From Chlorops oryzae (Eukaryota; Arthropoda; Insecta; Diptera; Chloropidae), in contig CM035806.1 in NCBI GenBank assembly GCA_020466095.1, positions 125,290,293 to 125,354,292 on the forward strand: a stretch of DNA of 64,000 nucleotides, read 5' to 3'. The translations under genes were made by a program, and so were the position numbers. The notes beneath the pieces are model-generated. The model saw nothing but the letters and a program-made list of their open reading frames with translations, had not been told where the DNA came from and made no database searches. Numbering within the stretch: position 1 is the first letter of the stretch; the number at the start of each line of letters is the position of its first letter. Shown here piece after piece: positions 43,919-55,611 of this stretch.

Positions 43919-44464
43919 CAGTGCTGGGAACTTGTGGGAATTTTCCCTTTTTGTGGGAATTTTAGTCAAAAATTTTGATCAAGTGGGAAAAGGGAATTTT
44001 TACTGTCGCGTAGTGTAAAATGTGGGAATTGGGATTTTCTAAATTTTGTACGATGGTGAACACTGTTGACACAGCGGAAAACATATCGATCGAACAATAT
44101 ATCGTTGAAATCGACTGTTTTTTCAACAAGTTTTGTTTTCAAAAAGATATCGATATTATAAAGTACGTCGATGTTCGGTTAATCGATGTTGAATCGACTG
44201 TCGAATAAGATTTAAGCGTTTATAACCTCAGAATTTTGAGGAATTTATTTTGTTTTGTTTTAAGAAGTTTCTTTTTATTTTTGTTCACATAATTTAATAA
44301 ATTTGTAATAAATAATATTTCAAGTTCTTGTTCATTTTTCTGTAAAAATATGTTCATTTAACAAGTGGAAATTTTTGTGGGAATTTTGATGAGACTAAAG
44401 GGGGAAAAATGATAATTTTAGGAATTTTTGAGGGAATTCCAATCAAAAAAAGACCCCAGCACTG
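43919..44464. mobile_element. hAT MITE, TSD CCTGTGTG
   Basis: Ends CAGTGCTGGGAAC and GACCCCAGCACTG, exact CCTGTGTG at 43911-43918 and 44465-44472. GTGGGAATTTT words repeat at both ends. The 62-codon frame inside is not recognised. Confidence 0.93.
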
Positions 44465-44502
44465 CCTGTGTGTACGTCTTTGTGTGTGTGGTTTTGTGCA
44501 TT

Positions 44503-44844
44503 CCCAGCGGAAAATTATCTCCTGCATGAGAATGTCATCAGTGATGTCATCGATGATATAAAGGTGACGGTATCAAGCATGATACTCGGGGGACATGTCA
44601 TCGTAGCGGGTTCATGTGCTTGAATCACATTGGCTACTGAAATTAAAATAGGGTCTTAGCGTCAGTTGAGCGTTAGAATGATAAGGCGTATTGGATGAGT
44701 CCTCGACTCACAATTCGAATGTCGTGGGGTCGATTCCTGGCCGAGCCAAAAAATAACTGTATACAAATAATTTTAGAAAATTTCGAAATAGCTACTTGTA
44801 TACAAAGAAAAATACGAAGAGAGATCGCTCTTTCACTCTCTCTT

Positions 44845-44924
<80 letters not shown>

Positions 44925-45012
44925 TCTTTCTCCCTCTCTTTCTCCCTCTCTTTCTCTCTCTCTCTCTCTTTATCTCTCTCTCTTTATCACTCTCTCTCTC
45001 TTTCTCCCTGTC
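44503..45012 (+). mobile_element. CCCAGCGG-ended element with tRNA-like module and CT array
   Basis: Begins CCCAGCGGAAAATTATCTCC, matching (inverse) 21085 and leftwards, including the tRNA-like part and ATTTCGAAATA. Where the 20.6-21.1 kb copy has GAGAGGGCAAAGAAGAGAG this one has expanded into a CT array (44830-45012). The right end was not found. Confidence 0.6.
44677..44748 (+). repeat. tRNA-like module
   Basis: AGAATGATAAGGCGTATTGG then CGTGGGGTCGATTCCTGGCC. It corresponds to 20848-20915. Confidence 0.5.
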
Positions 45013-45017
45013 TCCAG

Positions 45018-45101
45018 TTTTCGACGTTTCACTCCTAAGAAAAGCAGCTACATTGATTCAATGGAAGCAGCTACATTTCTTACGCGTGAAACGTCTGAAA
45101 A
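45018..45101. repeat. Hairpin with GCAGCTACATT direct repeats
   Basis: GTTTTCGACGTTTCAC pairs with GTGAAACGTCTGAAAA; the loop side holds AAGCAGCTACATT twice. Confidence 0.65.
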
Positions 45102-45464
45102 GTTGTGCGGATTTCATCGCGGAGGTTCGCCTGACATTTTCTACTAGGCTTGCATCTGTGAGACATTCGAAACCACTTTATTCATTCAAAGCACATTAAA
45201 TTGTATATGAATGTATCAATGTATGTGTATGTATATATATATATATATGTGTGTCTGATTCTATTGCCTTTCGATTTGATGTTCATTTGGTTGTTTACTT
45301 TATATGTTAAGATTAACCTGAAAAGCTTAAACGAGCTTTTGCCGGTTTTGATAGCATTGAAATGAGGCTGCGAAATGATCGCGTAATTCTTTGATTATAT
45401 AGAATGGAAAAGAAGATTGTGGGAAACAGAGCGAAAACCGGAGTAAGAAAAATAGTAAGAGAAA

Positions 45465-45965
45465 GATAGAGAGGGAGGGCGAGGGAGGGAGAGAGAGGAA
45501 GGGAGAGAGAGGGTGAGAGAGAGAGAGAGAGGGTGAGAGAGAGAGAGAGGGTGAGAGAGAGAGAGAGGGTGAGAGAGAGAGAGAGGGTGAGAGAGAGAGA
45601 GAGGGAGAGAGAGAGAGGGTGAGAGAGAGGGGGTGAGAGAGAGAGGGTGAGAGAGAGAGAGGGTAAGAGAGAGAGAGAGAGGGTGAGAGAGAGAGAGAGA
45701 GAGGGTGAGAGAGAGAGAGAGAGAGAGGGAGGAGGAGAGAGAGAGAGAGAGAGAGGGTGAGAGAGAGAGGGTGAGAGAGAGAGGGAGGGTGAGAGAGGGA
45801 GAGAGAGAGGGAGCGAGAGGGAGAGAGAGGGAGAGAGAGGGAGAGATAGAGGGTGACATAGAGGGGAAGAGAGAGGGGGGAGAAAAAGAGAGTGAGAGAA
45901 AGAGATTGCGAGAAAGAGAGTGCGAGAAAGAGAGTGTGAGAAAGAGAGTGCGAGAAAGAGAGTGA
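45465..45965. repeat. GA-rich array with GGGTGAGAGA units
   Basis: (GA)n interrupted by GGGTGAGAGAGAGA units of about 20-26 bases. Degenerate GA-rich DNA continues to about 46660. The long frames are artefacts. Confidence 0.95.
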
Positions 45966-46699
45966 AATGAATATTCAAAGAGCGAAAAGAAAGATATGAA
46001 AAGAAACAACGAGTGACATTTGATAATTAGATTAGGGTGTGAAGGGAAAGCTAAGACTAAAGAGGCAAAAAAGAAAAGAGCGGAGGAAGAGGAGGAAGAA
46101 AAGACGAAGTTCAATGGAAAGCTCATGCAACTTAATTATGCCTGAGGAACGCTTGATAGAAAATGATAAATGAAAAATGTTTTTTCTTTTAAAGATTTTA
46201 GAATAAAAGAAAGACCAGTGAAGAGGGGAGAAATCAAGAGCGAGAAAAAGAAAGACGGTGACTGAGGGTCCTTGGTAGGGTGAGGGAGAGAGAGAGATAG
46301 CTGAGACAAATAGGAAGATACGAATAGGTTGAAGGGAGCGAGTGAGGGAAAGGAAGAGAGGGAGCAATTGAAGGATAGAGGAAAGTAGGGAGCAATTTTG
46401 AAAAACTGGGTGAGGGGCTAAGAAAGAGAAGTGTAAAGACGGAGGAAGAAAGAAAGAGTAATAAGGAGAGTAGGTCAAACGATTATTTGGCGATGGAGAG
46501 GGGGATGAAAGAGGGTTTTTTGTAAAGAAGGAAAGGAGGAGAGATAGAGGAATGGGGAGAGAGATGAGGGATAAAGAGAATATGAATTCGTTAAACACAG
46601 AGAGAAGGAGAGATGGACACAGAAGGGACGCTCAAGACAAAGAGCGAGAAATATAGAAAGCAAGAAAAAAGCAACAACCAAAGAACAGTAATAAAAGGG

Positions 46700-48541
46700 A
46701 TGGATATAGCCAAAAGCTCAAATACACTGAAGGGCGAGGACGAAAGCGAGGATAAAAACTTGAAGAAGCCAAATTAAAAAATTTCCCCTAAATTTTCCTA
46801 AAATAGCAAGTTTTTACATTGTCTCTTATATAACAGAATCGCTTTCGGTTCCTTCGTTTCATGCTTCGGCTTGCTCAGACGGATTAAAAGAAATGTGCTT
46901 TTTTTGCAAAGTGCTCTAATAGAGATCTGCTGCTCTCTGCTCACACAGATACTTTTTGCACACAATTAAATGTTTGTGTTATTTTCTAATAATTTTCACG
47001 ATTTGTGTTTATTCTTTTTTTTGTTGTTCGTTTTTCTTTCATCATTTCGTTTATTTTTCTGTTGCTGCTGCTTTGCTCAGCATCCGACGAGGTCGAACGT
47101 TGGACTCTATAATTGTAGCTTGCAAATTGCTTTGCGTGTCAGTGTACCTTCGCGGTACATACATACATACATACATGCATACATGTATGCTTGTGTGCAA
47201 ATGTGTGAGTGCATTTGTTTCCCTCTCCTAGCAGTTCGCTCTAGAATCTCAAACGCGATCTTTGCGGGCTCTAGCAATCGAAATATGAATATTAGATCGT
47301 CATTTTGATTTATACCTATATATGTTTGCTTGTGTGTGCATGTATGTATCTATGGGATGCCAAGCCATTTCTATTCTGCAAATGACCCAAATGGAAATGT
47401 CATCATCTGAGAAGACACTTATGAATTTTGCACAGAGACCTTCAAATAATTAACTGAACGATCTTTGTTATTTGCCTAGCGATTTCGAAGCAATTTGGGC
47501 TTGATTTCCTAATGGGTTATTCGAATCTAAATACTATACATACCTACATACAATATCAATAAATGCATGAACGCTGAACGTGTGTAGTTTTTTAATTGAA
47601 ACGTGTGAATGCGAACCATGGGCAGTAACACAAGTTTACACCAAAATGGTCAAAGAACGAAAGGTATGAATTCGAAAGTAAAATTTTCCGCTGATTACGA
47701 GAATGGCAAAGAAAAAATGTTCCATAGAGAAAACCATTTTTCGGAATGCTTTTTGTACGTCAATGGTATTTTCGCTATAACACAGCTGTTTTTTAATCTA
47801 GAAATAAAAAAAATTTACAGTTGTAAAGCTATTGCCATAACGCATATAACGGTGTATCGAGGGTTACCAGATCCTGAAAGTGCTAAAGCAGTACATTTCA
47901 ATTCTTTTCCAAAAAAAGCAGTACATTTCGGAAAAAAGAAGTACATTTTTGTTTGTGCTAAATGCAGCTATATTTTATAAAGAGATAACAAACCTAAAAG
48001 CTTTCGTAGCAAAATCAAACTCAATTAATTCTTATAAACTAATAGATATAAAATTAAATAAGAAAATGTTTACTTAAAAAGAGATAAAAATGTAAATAAA
48101 TATTTAAACGGCAGTCATGTTAGCTCTATTGGCTTTTAGTGTTATTGTTTATTTCATTGTTTACATATTTTTCATTGGATTTTACTTTGTACATGATGTC
48201 TTTTCCATTTTCCGTTTTTCAATATTTTTAAAATTCAATACATGACATCTCAAAATTAGTTTTTACTAATAGTTCACTTTCGAAATTTTTAGAGCTAATC
48301 GGTTTCTTTCCTTTCGCCAAAAGTTAAACATTCGATTGAAAATTCTTTTAGTCGCTGCATTGGAATGCGGAATGGAAAAAATTTAATTGCAGATTTTTTC
48401 CATATTAGGAAAAGAGACACTGTTCAAAAAGGCCATCCATTTTTTTGTTATATTTTCCTCGCGGTTTGTTCCACAAAATATTTTAATGCCACAAATTCGT
48501 CGAAGAGCTCGTCTAGCACATATTTGTGTTAGCTATATGAC
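46700..48541. other. No gene recognised
   Basis: Contains a TATATAAC word at 46827, TACA runs near 47157 and CAGTACATTTC repeated at 47888 and 47920. Some stretches resemble unique promoter or leader DNA (GTCAGTGTACC at 47138), but no exon could be defined. Confidence 0.35.
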
Positions 48542-48544
48542 TTA

Positions 48545-49297
48545 TGCTATGTTCTCACTAGGCCGGGTTAGGGTTATCGGCGAAACCCAGGGTTTCAAAT
48601 GTCAAAACGTATATAAAAAAAATCATCTAACCCGTAAATAAACCCCGGGCTAACATTTAACTCTGAGGTTAGCGCAGAGTTGCATTTGAAAATTTCAGTT
48701 ACATTTGCTAACACCGAATACAAAAACCGGGTTTATATTTAATACGGCACTGACAGGGAAGCTTTCCCGTGCAGCAAATGAGAGGTGAAGGATGTGTTTG
48801 GAAATGTTAATTTTGATCACAGGTATTGGAAAATTTTGTGATGCCGCTTTCATCATTAGCTCCATTAATCTATTTTGGTTCCTGCGGTTATTGCAATGGT
48901 CTTCTAATATTATTGCTTCCAATATTCCTTTGGCTTTTTCAGCTTCTTTAAACCTTTCTAATAAAGCAAATTCCATTTTTATTTGCAATTTCTCGATGAT
49001 ATAGTATATCAGATATACCTAGCGCGTTTTTTATATTTCAAACTCCCAAGCCGGACATTATCGCATGCATGTAATGAAAACAGCGGCCATCTTCTAACAA
49101 ACTTCATTAACAGTTAGCGTTAGTAATGCGAGTAGCCGCAGTATGAATTTTCACCACTTCGGAAGTAGTGCAGAAGTAGTCCACTTTCCGGCTGGGTCAT
49201 ATGACTTTAGTAAACCCTAACTCGCTCAAAGCTGATATGAACGCTTTGAGTTAAAGTATCGGGTTAAGAACTTAACCATTATAGTGAGAACATAGCA
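48545..49297. mobile_element. TTA-target MITE (PIF/Harbinger-like)
   Basis: Perfect 16-base ends TGCTATGTTCTCACTA and TAGTGAGAACATAGCA, TTA at 48542-48544 and 49298-49300. Subterminal CGGGTTA words. It contains a 97-codon minus frame (48695-48988; basic/coiled start, MEFALLERFKEAEKAK) of unknown origin, perhaps a relic of an element protein, and the MITE 49045-49196. Confidence 0.88.
49045..49196. mobile_element. CCCAGCCGG-ended MITE, compact copy
   Basis: 152 bases from CCCAAGCCGGACATTATCGC to ACTTTCCGGCTGGG. It is the shortest member and defines the ends of the copies at 15205 and 16433. Confidence 0.75.
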
Positions 49298-49377
49298 TTA
49301 GCCAATCCCTCTCCTTTTTAAAACTTTTTCTCCTCGCTTACCTGTTTTCTAAGTCACATATTGATTAAAGTTTGCTT

Positions 49378-49718
49378 CTCTCTTTATCTCTCTCTTTTTA
49401 TCTTTCTCTCTCTCATCTCTCGCCCACCCATCTCTCACCGCTCTCTCTCATCTCTCGCCCACCCTTCTCCCACCGCCTCTCTCATCTTTCTCTCTCTCAT
49501 CTGTCTCTGTCTCATCTTTCTCTCTCTCTCATCTTTCTCTCTCATCTCATTTTTCTCTCTCATATTTCTCTCTCATCTCTCTCATCTCTTTCTCATCTCT
49601 TCTCTCTCATCTCTCTCTCTCTCTATCTCTCTCATCTCTCTCTCATCTCTCTCTCATCTCTTCTCTCTCATCTTTCTCACTCTCATCTCTTTCTCATCTC
49701 TTTCTCTCTCATCTCTCT

Positions 49719-49773
<55 letters not shown>

Positions 49774-49795
49774 TCTCTCATCTCTCTCTCATCTC

Positions 49796-49828
<33 letters not shown>

Positions 49829-49885
49829 TCATCTCTCTCTCTCATCTCTCTCTCTCATCTCTCTCTCTCATCTCTCTTCTCTCTC

Positions 49886-49943
<58 letters not shown>

Positions 49944-49956
49944 ATCTCTCTCTCTC

Positions 49957-50002
<46 letters not shown>

Positions 50003-50107
50003 ATCTCTCTCTCTCATCTCTCTCTCTCATCTCTCTCTCTCATCTCTCTCTCTCATCTCTCTCTCTCATCTCTCTCTCTCATCTCTCTCTCTCATCTCTC
50101 TCTCTCT

Positions 50108-50168
<61 letters not shown>
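49378..50168. repeat. CT-rich array with CATCTCTCTCT units
   Basis: About 790 bases; from 49987 to 50100 a 14-base CATCTCTCTCTCT unit recurs regularly. The Ser/Leu/His frames of about 300 codons are artefacts. Confidence 0.95.
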
Positions 50169-50170
<2 letters not shown>

Positions 50171-50383
50171 CTTTCAACTCCCTTGTTTGTTTCGATACGT
50201 ATCGCATTAATATATCGATATATCGTGAATTTTTTATTTTAAATACTTTCGGTAACAACCCGCCTATGTGCATTAATGTAATTGTCAGTTTATGTATGGG
50301 CATTTCCACGAAAACGTGCCCTTTGCAAGCGCAAAAAAAAGTTACACTTTAACGCATTTTTGTTCTTCTTATTAAAACATATA

Positions 50384-51286
50384 TGGGCATTTCCACAGAA
50401 AAGTCTACCGGAAAATGAAAATGCCCCAGTTCCTTAAAACAATTTTAGAGATAGGTATGTACTATCATAGTAAAACATTGATATTACACTATTTAAGAAG
50501 ATTGGTGGTTTATAGTCAGCCTCTCATTTCTGTAAAAACATAGGTAAAGAAGCTTATTTTTGTGTTATTTAGTATTTCTTAAATTACAACTCGAATAAAA
50601 TCCAGTTGCTTTATCTATGAAATTTGGACCATTTTATTAACCTGATCAATGGAAGTTATCGTCCTTAATAATTCCATTCAGAAGAATCAACCAAAACAAC
50701 AACAACAAAAATTCTTTAACGAATAAGTTGATAATTATCTTCTAATTACGCAAGCTCAATTAAATATTGTTTTTGATAAAATTTATTATTGGCCCTTCTA
50801 TTTATAATACCAGAATTTATGAATTAAAAGGAAAAAAGGTTAAAATAAAAGACTATTTTCATTACTAAAACCCTTTTGAAATTTTAGTAACGTAACGCCA
50901 GGTAACGTAACGCCAGGTAATTAAGGCCAATAAAAAACGAACGACAAACGATTTTACAATTTTAAAACTTGGAAAATGAACTCTTATATTTTCCAATCTT
51001 ATTGCTATAAGTTTAATACGAAAAGTTTTGCGAAATTAGCAGAGTTTTGCGATCTTGTAATCTAAGTCAAAAACCCACTTCTGTTTTTCGTAACGAAACG
51101 CTAGGACACTTTTTTGCTTCAATACTCAAATCCTTATGGTCTATTGGTCTAATTTTTTTACTGAACATAGTGCTACTTTATTAGTATGCAAATATTAAAA
51201 AACTTTTTTTAAATTTGCAATTCTTCATTTAAAAAAAATTTTGTTTTTCGTTCGAATGTCACGTCACGTCAAAATGGAAATGCCCA
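50384..51286. mobile_element. TGGGCATTTCC element, copy B (uninterrupted), TA target
   Basis: 903 bases, ends TGGGCATTTCCACAGAAA and AAAATGGAAATGCCCA, TA flanks. Nearly identical to copy A. A partial end of the same family (ATGGGCATTTCCACGAAAA) lies just upstream at 50297. Confidence 0.92.
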
Positions 51287-51302
51287 TATATGTATATGTA
51301 TA

Positions 51303-52099
51303 TGGGGCATTATTTTACAAATCGGACCAAAATTTAACTTCATGTCTCCGATTCCTCTGAAATTTTTTTACAGCTTCTACATATGATACTATTCAACATG
51401 TTGTACTAAATTTTCTCCAACAAAATTTTTTTACCGCAAACCGTTACCTTAAAGTTTTCAGAAAAATTGATATCCGATTGAAATCATTTTTTCGCCTTTT
51501 TATAGATAATTAAATGCGCTCCAATCTAGCGATTATTGTTTTCCCACATTTTTGTTAAAAATACCAAAAAAACTGCAGTTGAGTCCTGCAAATGCAGTTT
51601 TGAAGGTGGTCCCCCAAATCAAATAAAAATTACAAAGTACCAATCGGAGCGCGATAATTTTTTATTTAAAACAAAATTTTTTTTGGAGGGGCGATTTTAG
51701 TTGTTTGGAAGATATTAAAGGTTTTCCATGAATTTTTTAAGATTTTCAAGTGTTTCGAAATAAAAAAATCGAGAAAATAATTTCGATTAAGAAACTAATG
51801 GTGATATGGCAAATTATTAAGAATGGAGTACATTAATTTTTTTTTTTTCAATTAAAGGTTTATTTCATTTCATAACATTTATATTGGTGGAATCTTTTTG
51901 CAAAGAAAACTCCTTGGCTCGTGTTTTTTTTTAAGTTTGATACGTGGCACAAGGCTTCCACTGGAATAACGATCAGGCTACAGTGCACCCATTTGCAATT
52001 TATCACAAACAAAGCGGTGGCAATGGAAAATTGGTTCAATTAAAAAAAGGTCAATTCATTTTTCCCTTAATTTTGTCCGATCTGTAAAAGAATGCCCCA
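51303..52099. mobile_element. TGGGGCATT element, TA target
   Basis: Ends TGGGGCATTATTTTACA and TGTAAAAGAATGCCCCA, with inner AAATCGGACCAAAATT and AATTTTGTCCGAT. TA at 51301-51302 and 52100-52101. 797 bases, AT-rich, no protein. Confidence 0.85.
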
Positions 52100-52298
52100 T
52101 ATATGTATGTATGTATCCTTTTTTTCATGTAGAGTAATATTAAAAAATATATTTGGTTTGTATACAAATTAGTTTTGAAATAGTGATATTTAAACATATC
52201 GCAAACAAAAAATTATCCCTTTTTTGAGCTTTCTCTACAACCTGTTTTTGAATATGTGGCAGCACAAATATTTATCAGCTAAAAGTATGTCATTTTAT

Positions 52299-54729
52299 CT
52301 ATTGTGCAGAAAAAGTAGAATTCTTTAGGTTATATTCCAGCCAACCATATGCGGAGCGCCAATAGTTGTCAGCAGCTGAAATCAAAACCACTCTTTGATT
52401 TATATGCTCTCCGCTAAGTCGGCTTCGATTAGCTGGCACTGCCAAATTTAAAGTTGATGCTATGCGTTCGGAAGCTACCGACGATCCAGGACCAATTAAA
52501 TACTTTTGGGCTATATCAAAAAGTGTAGGCGTAAAATGTTAACTATCTCTCCAGAAATGAAGGGTGTTGTTCTTTCTCGGAATATTTGGTTGATCCAAAT
52601 ATTGCTGAAGATCGCTAGGTATAGAATCTAAACTTGGTGTTTCAGATACTATAGAAATTCGGCTTACGATTTTTTCATGTCTGGAGCAAATCGAATCACA
52701 CACCTTTGAATCTTCAGTAGAAAAAATTTGAGACTTGGGAGAATCTTTCCCACGTTTTTGATGTTCTGCACGAACTTCAGCACTTAGATCTGATACGGCA
52801 CGCGCCACAGCTATGGGTGATGCAAAATGTATGCGCTTAAAACGCGGATCTAAAATAGTTGCTTTAGCAAGAAATAAATTATTTTCTAAGGGGATGAGTT
52901 TTGTAAGTATTGATTGTATAAGATCTTTTTGTAAAGAAATTCCTTCAGTTGTCAGAGGCTGGAACGATTCGATTTCTTGCTTTAATAATTTTGAAAGAGG
53001 AATGACTAAGCTTGAGGTGTCGTACACAGAACCGCTCATTTCTTCGGTTGCTGATTTAAATGGCCCTGAAATGCCTAACATATCTTTTATTATATTGATT
53101 TTCGAAGTAGGTACCGATCATATCAGGCAAATTTCTGATTGTTTGGCCTCTTACGGCTAAAATTTTAGCTACCGAAGCGGAGAGAATTAGAAATCTATTT
53201 AACATATCGAAAACTTAATTCCACCTGGTACTTATTGCTTGAATAAGCGTCAAAGTTTCACCTTCGTTTTTCCCTGCTATGGCCTGCTCGGCTGGTCCAT
53301 AGCACTTACTCAGTGTTTAAAGTATGCCACAATTCGACGAGTCCATCAAAGAGTGCAAATTTTTCAATTCCGCCATCCACCACCAAGTTTATCATGCGAG
53401 TCATACATGGGATTCTTTTTCCTTCGCCGATAAAATGTCTATTGAGACAAGACGATTTTTGTTGATTTCGTAATCCTGGCAAATTTTCTCGAAGCAATCT
53501 GCGATGTAATGACCAGTGTGTGACTAAAAAGAAAGACATTTTCAAACCAAATATGTAATGATAATTCGTTATAAGTTTTTTTTTGTATATTCACCGCACT
53601 CATTTTCTCGGCAGCCAGGCAAACGTTCGCCAGTTCAAACTGTTCATCTTCACAATCAATAAACTGTGCAGTCACCAACCAGCTGCGGGTAGAATTAGTG
53701 ATTGTCACAATATCGCTGGTTAGGGCTAAGTACTTTATTTTTGAGAACGTCTTTATCAAAATAATTTTCATCGAGTTAAATCGGTTTTCCATGAGCTCAG
53801 TAATCTATTCGAGATGTAAAATTGAGAGATTTTTAAGTAAAACAAGTGCTACCTACTCACCTTTTTTCTACTTGGCACTTTAAACTTTTGAGCTGTAATG
53901 TTCATTAATCTTTGAAGCCCAGGTTTTTCAGCGCATGATAGTGGGAGATTATCCCTGCAAACCATGTAAACGAGAGCCTGCATTAGGTCGTTATATTTTT
54001 GGCCGCCCTCTAAAGAATGCAAGGATTGAATTTATTTATTTTATTATGTATGTTAAATCTAATTGCTTATACCTTCATATCTTGCAGTCCTTTCAAAATT
54101 ATTAAGAAGTGTAGGGTGCTCGTTTGCTCCTGTTGGCGCCTCCGTTTCTTTTGGTTTTTCGCTAACCTTTTGACAGAAAATTCAACAATTCACATGTAAT
54201 ATTGATGGAGCGAATATTTTTCGTGTTTTTATTTATTGACATATTACTCTTGAAAAACTACAAAACTAAACTTCAATATTATATTAAGATTCCCAGTTTG
54301 TTTTCCAGAAAAAAAAGAATGAAAAAGAAAATTAAGAGTGGTATTCGAGCCGTTCGTCCGAAACCAAAAAGCCAAAAAATTTCAAATAGTTTGACAGCTT
54401 AGTTTCTTAAAGAAGAATACAAATTGGATATTAACACCACCTTGTTATATATGCCTTGATTCGTGTCAACTCCAACACTTACTATAAGGACGGTGGCACA
54501 TCTTCTTATTCTCTATTGTCTTTGAAAATACATTTCCTTAAGTTACCTGAGGTTCTGCTGAGGAAATTCTCGTTTCAGTTACACGTTGATACGCATATGT
54601 GTGCAACCTTTTTAAACGCGAAATCATGTTAGTTGTTTTCCCTGAGAGTTTAACTATTTTGCCGCAAATAGTGCACGTTGCACTCTTTCCATCTTTATTT
54701 TTTTCAAAGAAGCTCCAGACTTTGCTGCC
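52299..54729 (-). pseudogene. BED-finger hAT transposase, decayed, introns still visible
   Basis: Exons, minus: 54729-54547 (BED finger: VWSFFEKNKDG, C-x2-C in ATCTICGK, NMISRLKRLH), 54166-54073 (linker), 54009-53861 (DLMQALVYMV...PLSCAEKPGLQRLM), 53804-53595 (LALTSDIVTITNSTRSW, TAQFID), then from 53523 (SHTGHYIADCFEKI). All four junctions are GT-AG and keep phase; introns are 380, 63, 56 and 71 bases. Downstream come PCMTRMINLVVDGG, STRWN (about 53220-53234), ATILDPRFKRIHF (52870) and the C-terminal dimerisation part (KYLIGPGSSVASERI, NRSRL). Lesions: TGA just before the BED exon with no start; one finger His replaced by Arg; frameshift/deletion where DNxxNM is expected; TAA after TRWN; frameshift near 53085; TAA at 52538-52536 before the dimerisation domain. 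It cannot make an active transposase. A domesticated gene is unlikely given five lesions. Confidence 0.88.
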
Positions 54730-54851
54730 TCATTTTAACGTCTACGCTGCTTCCAAGCCAAAAACACAATGCTAAATGGTAGATAACCACATTGTCTCTT
54801 TTCGGTATAAATAAACTTACGTAAGAAAGAGACATCTTTTAATGCCCATTA

Positions 54852-55107
54852 AAGGGCTCTACGCTCTAAAGCAGCAAGTAAATTTCCTATACCAAACACA
54901 TGTAGAAAAACAAAGAAGTACTTTGGCTTACTTTCGCTACTGGAACGCATACGCTAATTACAAGTTTTCGGACTCACAGGGTTGCATTTAAGTCATACAT
55001 TTTCTATATTTCTGTCGACCTGTCATCGAAATTTCAACTCTGATTTCCTTTCTTCAAAATAATGAGCTCGTTACTTCCTTTCAATTTACTTTAACAGCGT
55101 TGAGCCC
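54852..55107. mobile_element. AGGGCTC-family MITE, copy 3
   Basis: AAGGGCTCTACGCTCTAAAG to AGCGTTGAGCCC, TTA before and after. Opposite orientation to copies 1-2 at 12.4-13.1 kb. Confidence 0.85.
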
Positions 55108-55110
55108 TTA

Positions 55111-55366
55111 AGGGCTCTACGCTCTAAAGCAGCAAGAAAATTTCCTATATCAAACACATGTAGAAAAAACAAAGAAGTACTTTGACTTACTTTCGCTACT
55201 TGAACGCATACGCTTATTACAAGTAATCGGACTCACAGGGTTGCATTTAAGTCATACCGTTTCTATATTTCTGTTGACCTGGCATCGAAATTTCAACTTT
55301 GATTTCCTTTCTTCAAAAGAATGAGCTCGTTACTTCCTTTCAATTACTTTAACAGCGTTGAGCCCT
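55111..55366. mobile_element. AGGGCTC-family MITE, copy 4, shares TTA with copy 3
   Basis: It starts immediately after TTA 55108-55110, which also ends copy 3, and finishes GAGCCCT followed by TTA 55367-55369. Closely similar to copy 3, same orientation. Confidence 0.85.
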
Positions 55367-55611
55367 TTAGGCATCAGCCATCTCTTTTACCCCCTATGTT
55401 TTTTAATACCAAACCAAATGGGGGGATCAAGAAATATCGTATTTTGATATTGGAGTTTAAGTATCGATTTCCGATATTTTAAAATGAAAAATATCACTCA
55501 CAAATTCCGTATCGATGTTTAAAAAAAATCTATATTTATCATTATCGATATTTTAATCCCAACCCTAGTCGATATTACTAGGAAACTTTGCATGGTAGCA
55601 AAACTTTCAAG

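Noticed and set aside
47609..47980. 123-codon frame starting MRTMGSNTS
   Set aside because: Crosses a repeated CAGTACATTTC patch and shows no domain, splice support or codon bias; treated as chance.
52813..53160. 115-codon plus-strand frame
   Set aside because: Antisense shadow of the hAT transposase pseudogene, whose minus frame contains the recognisable motifs.
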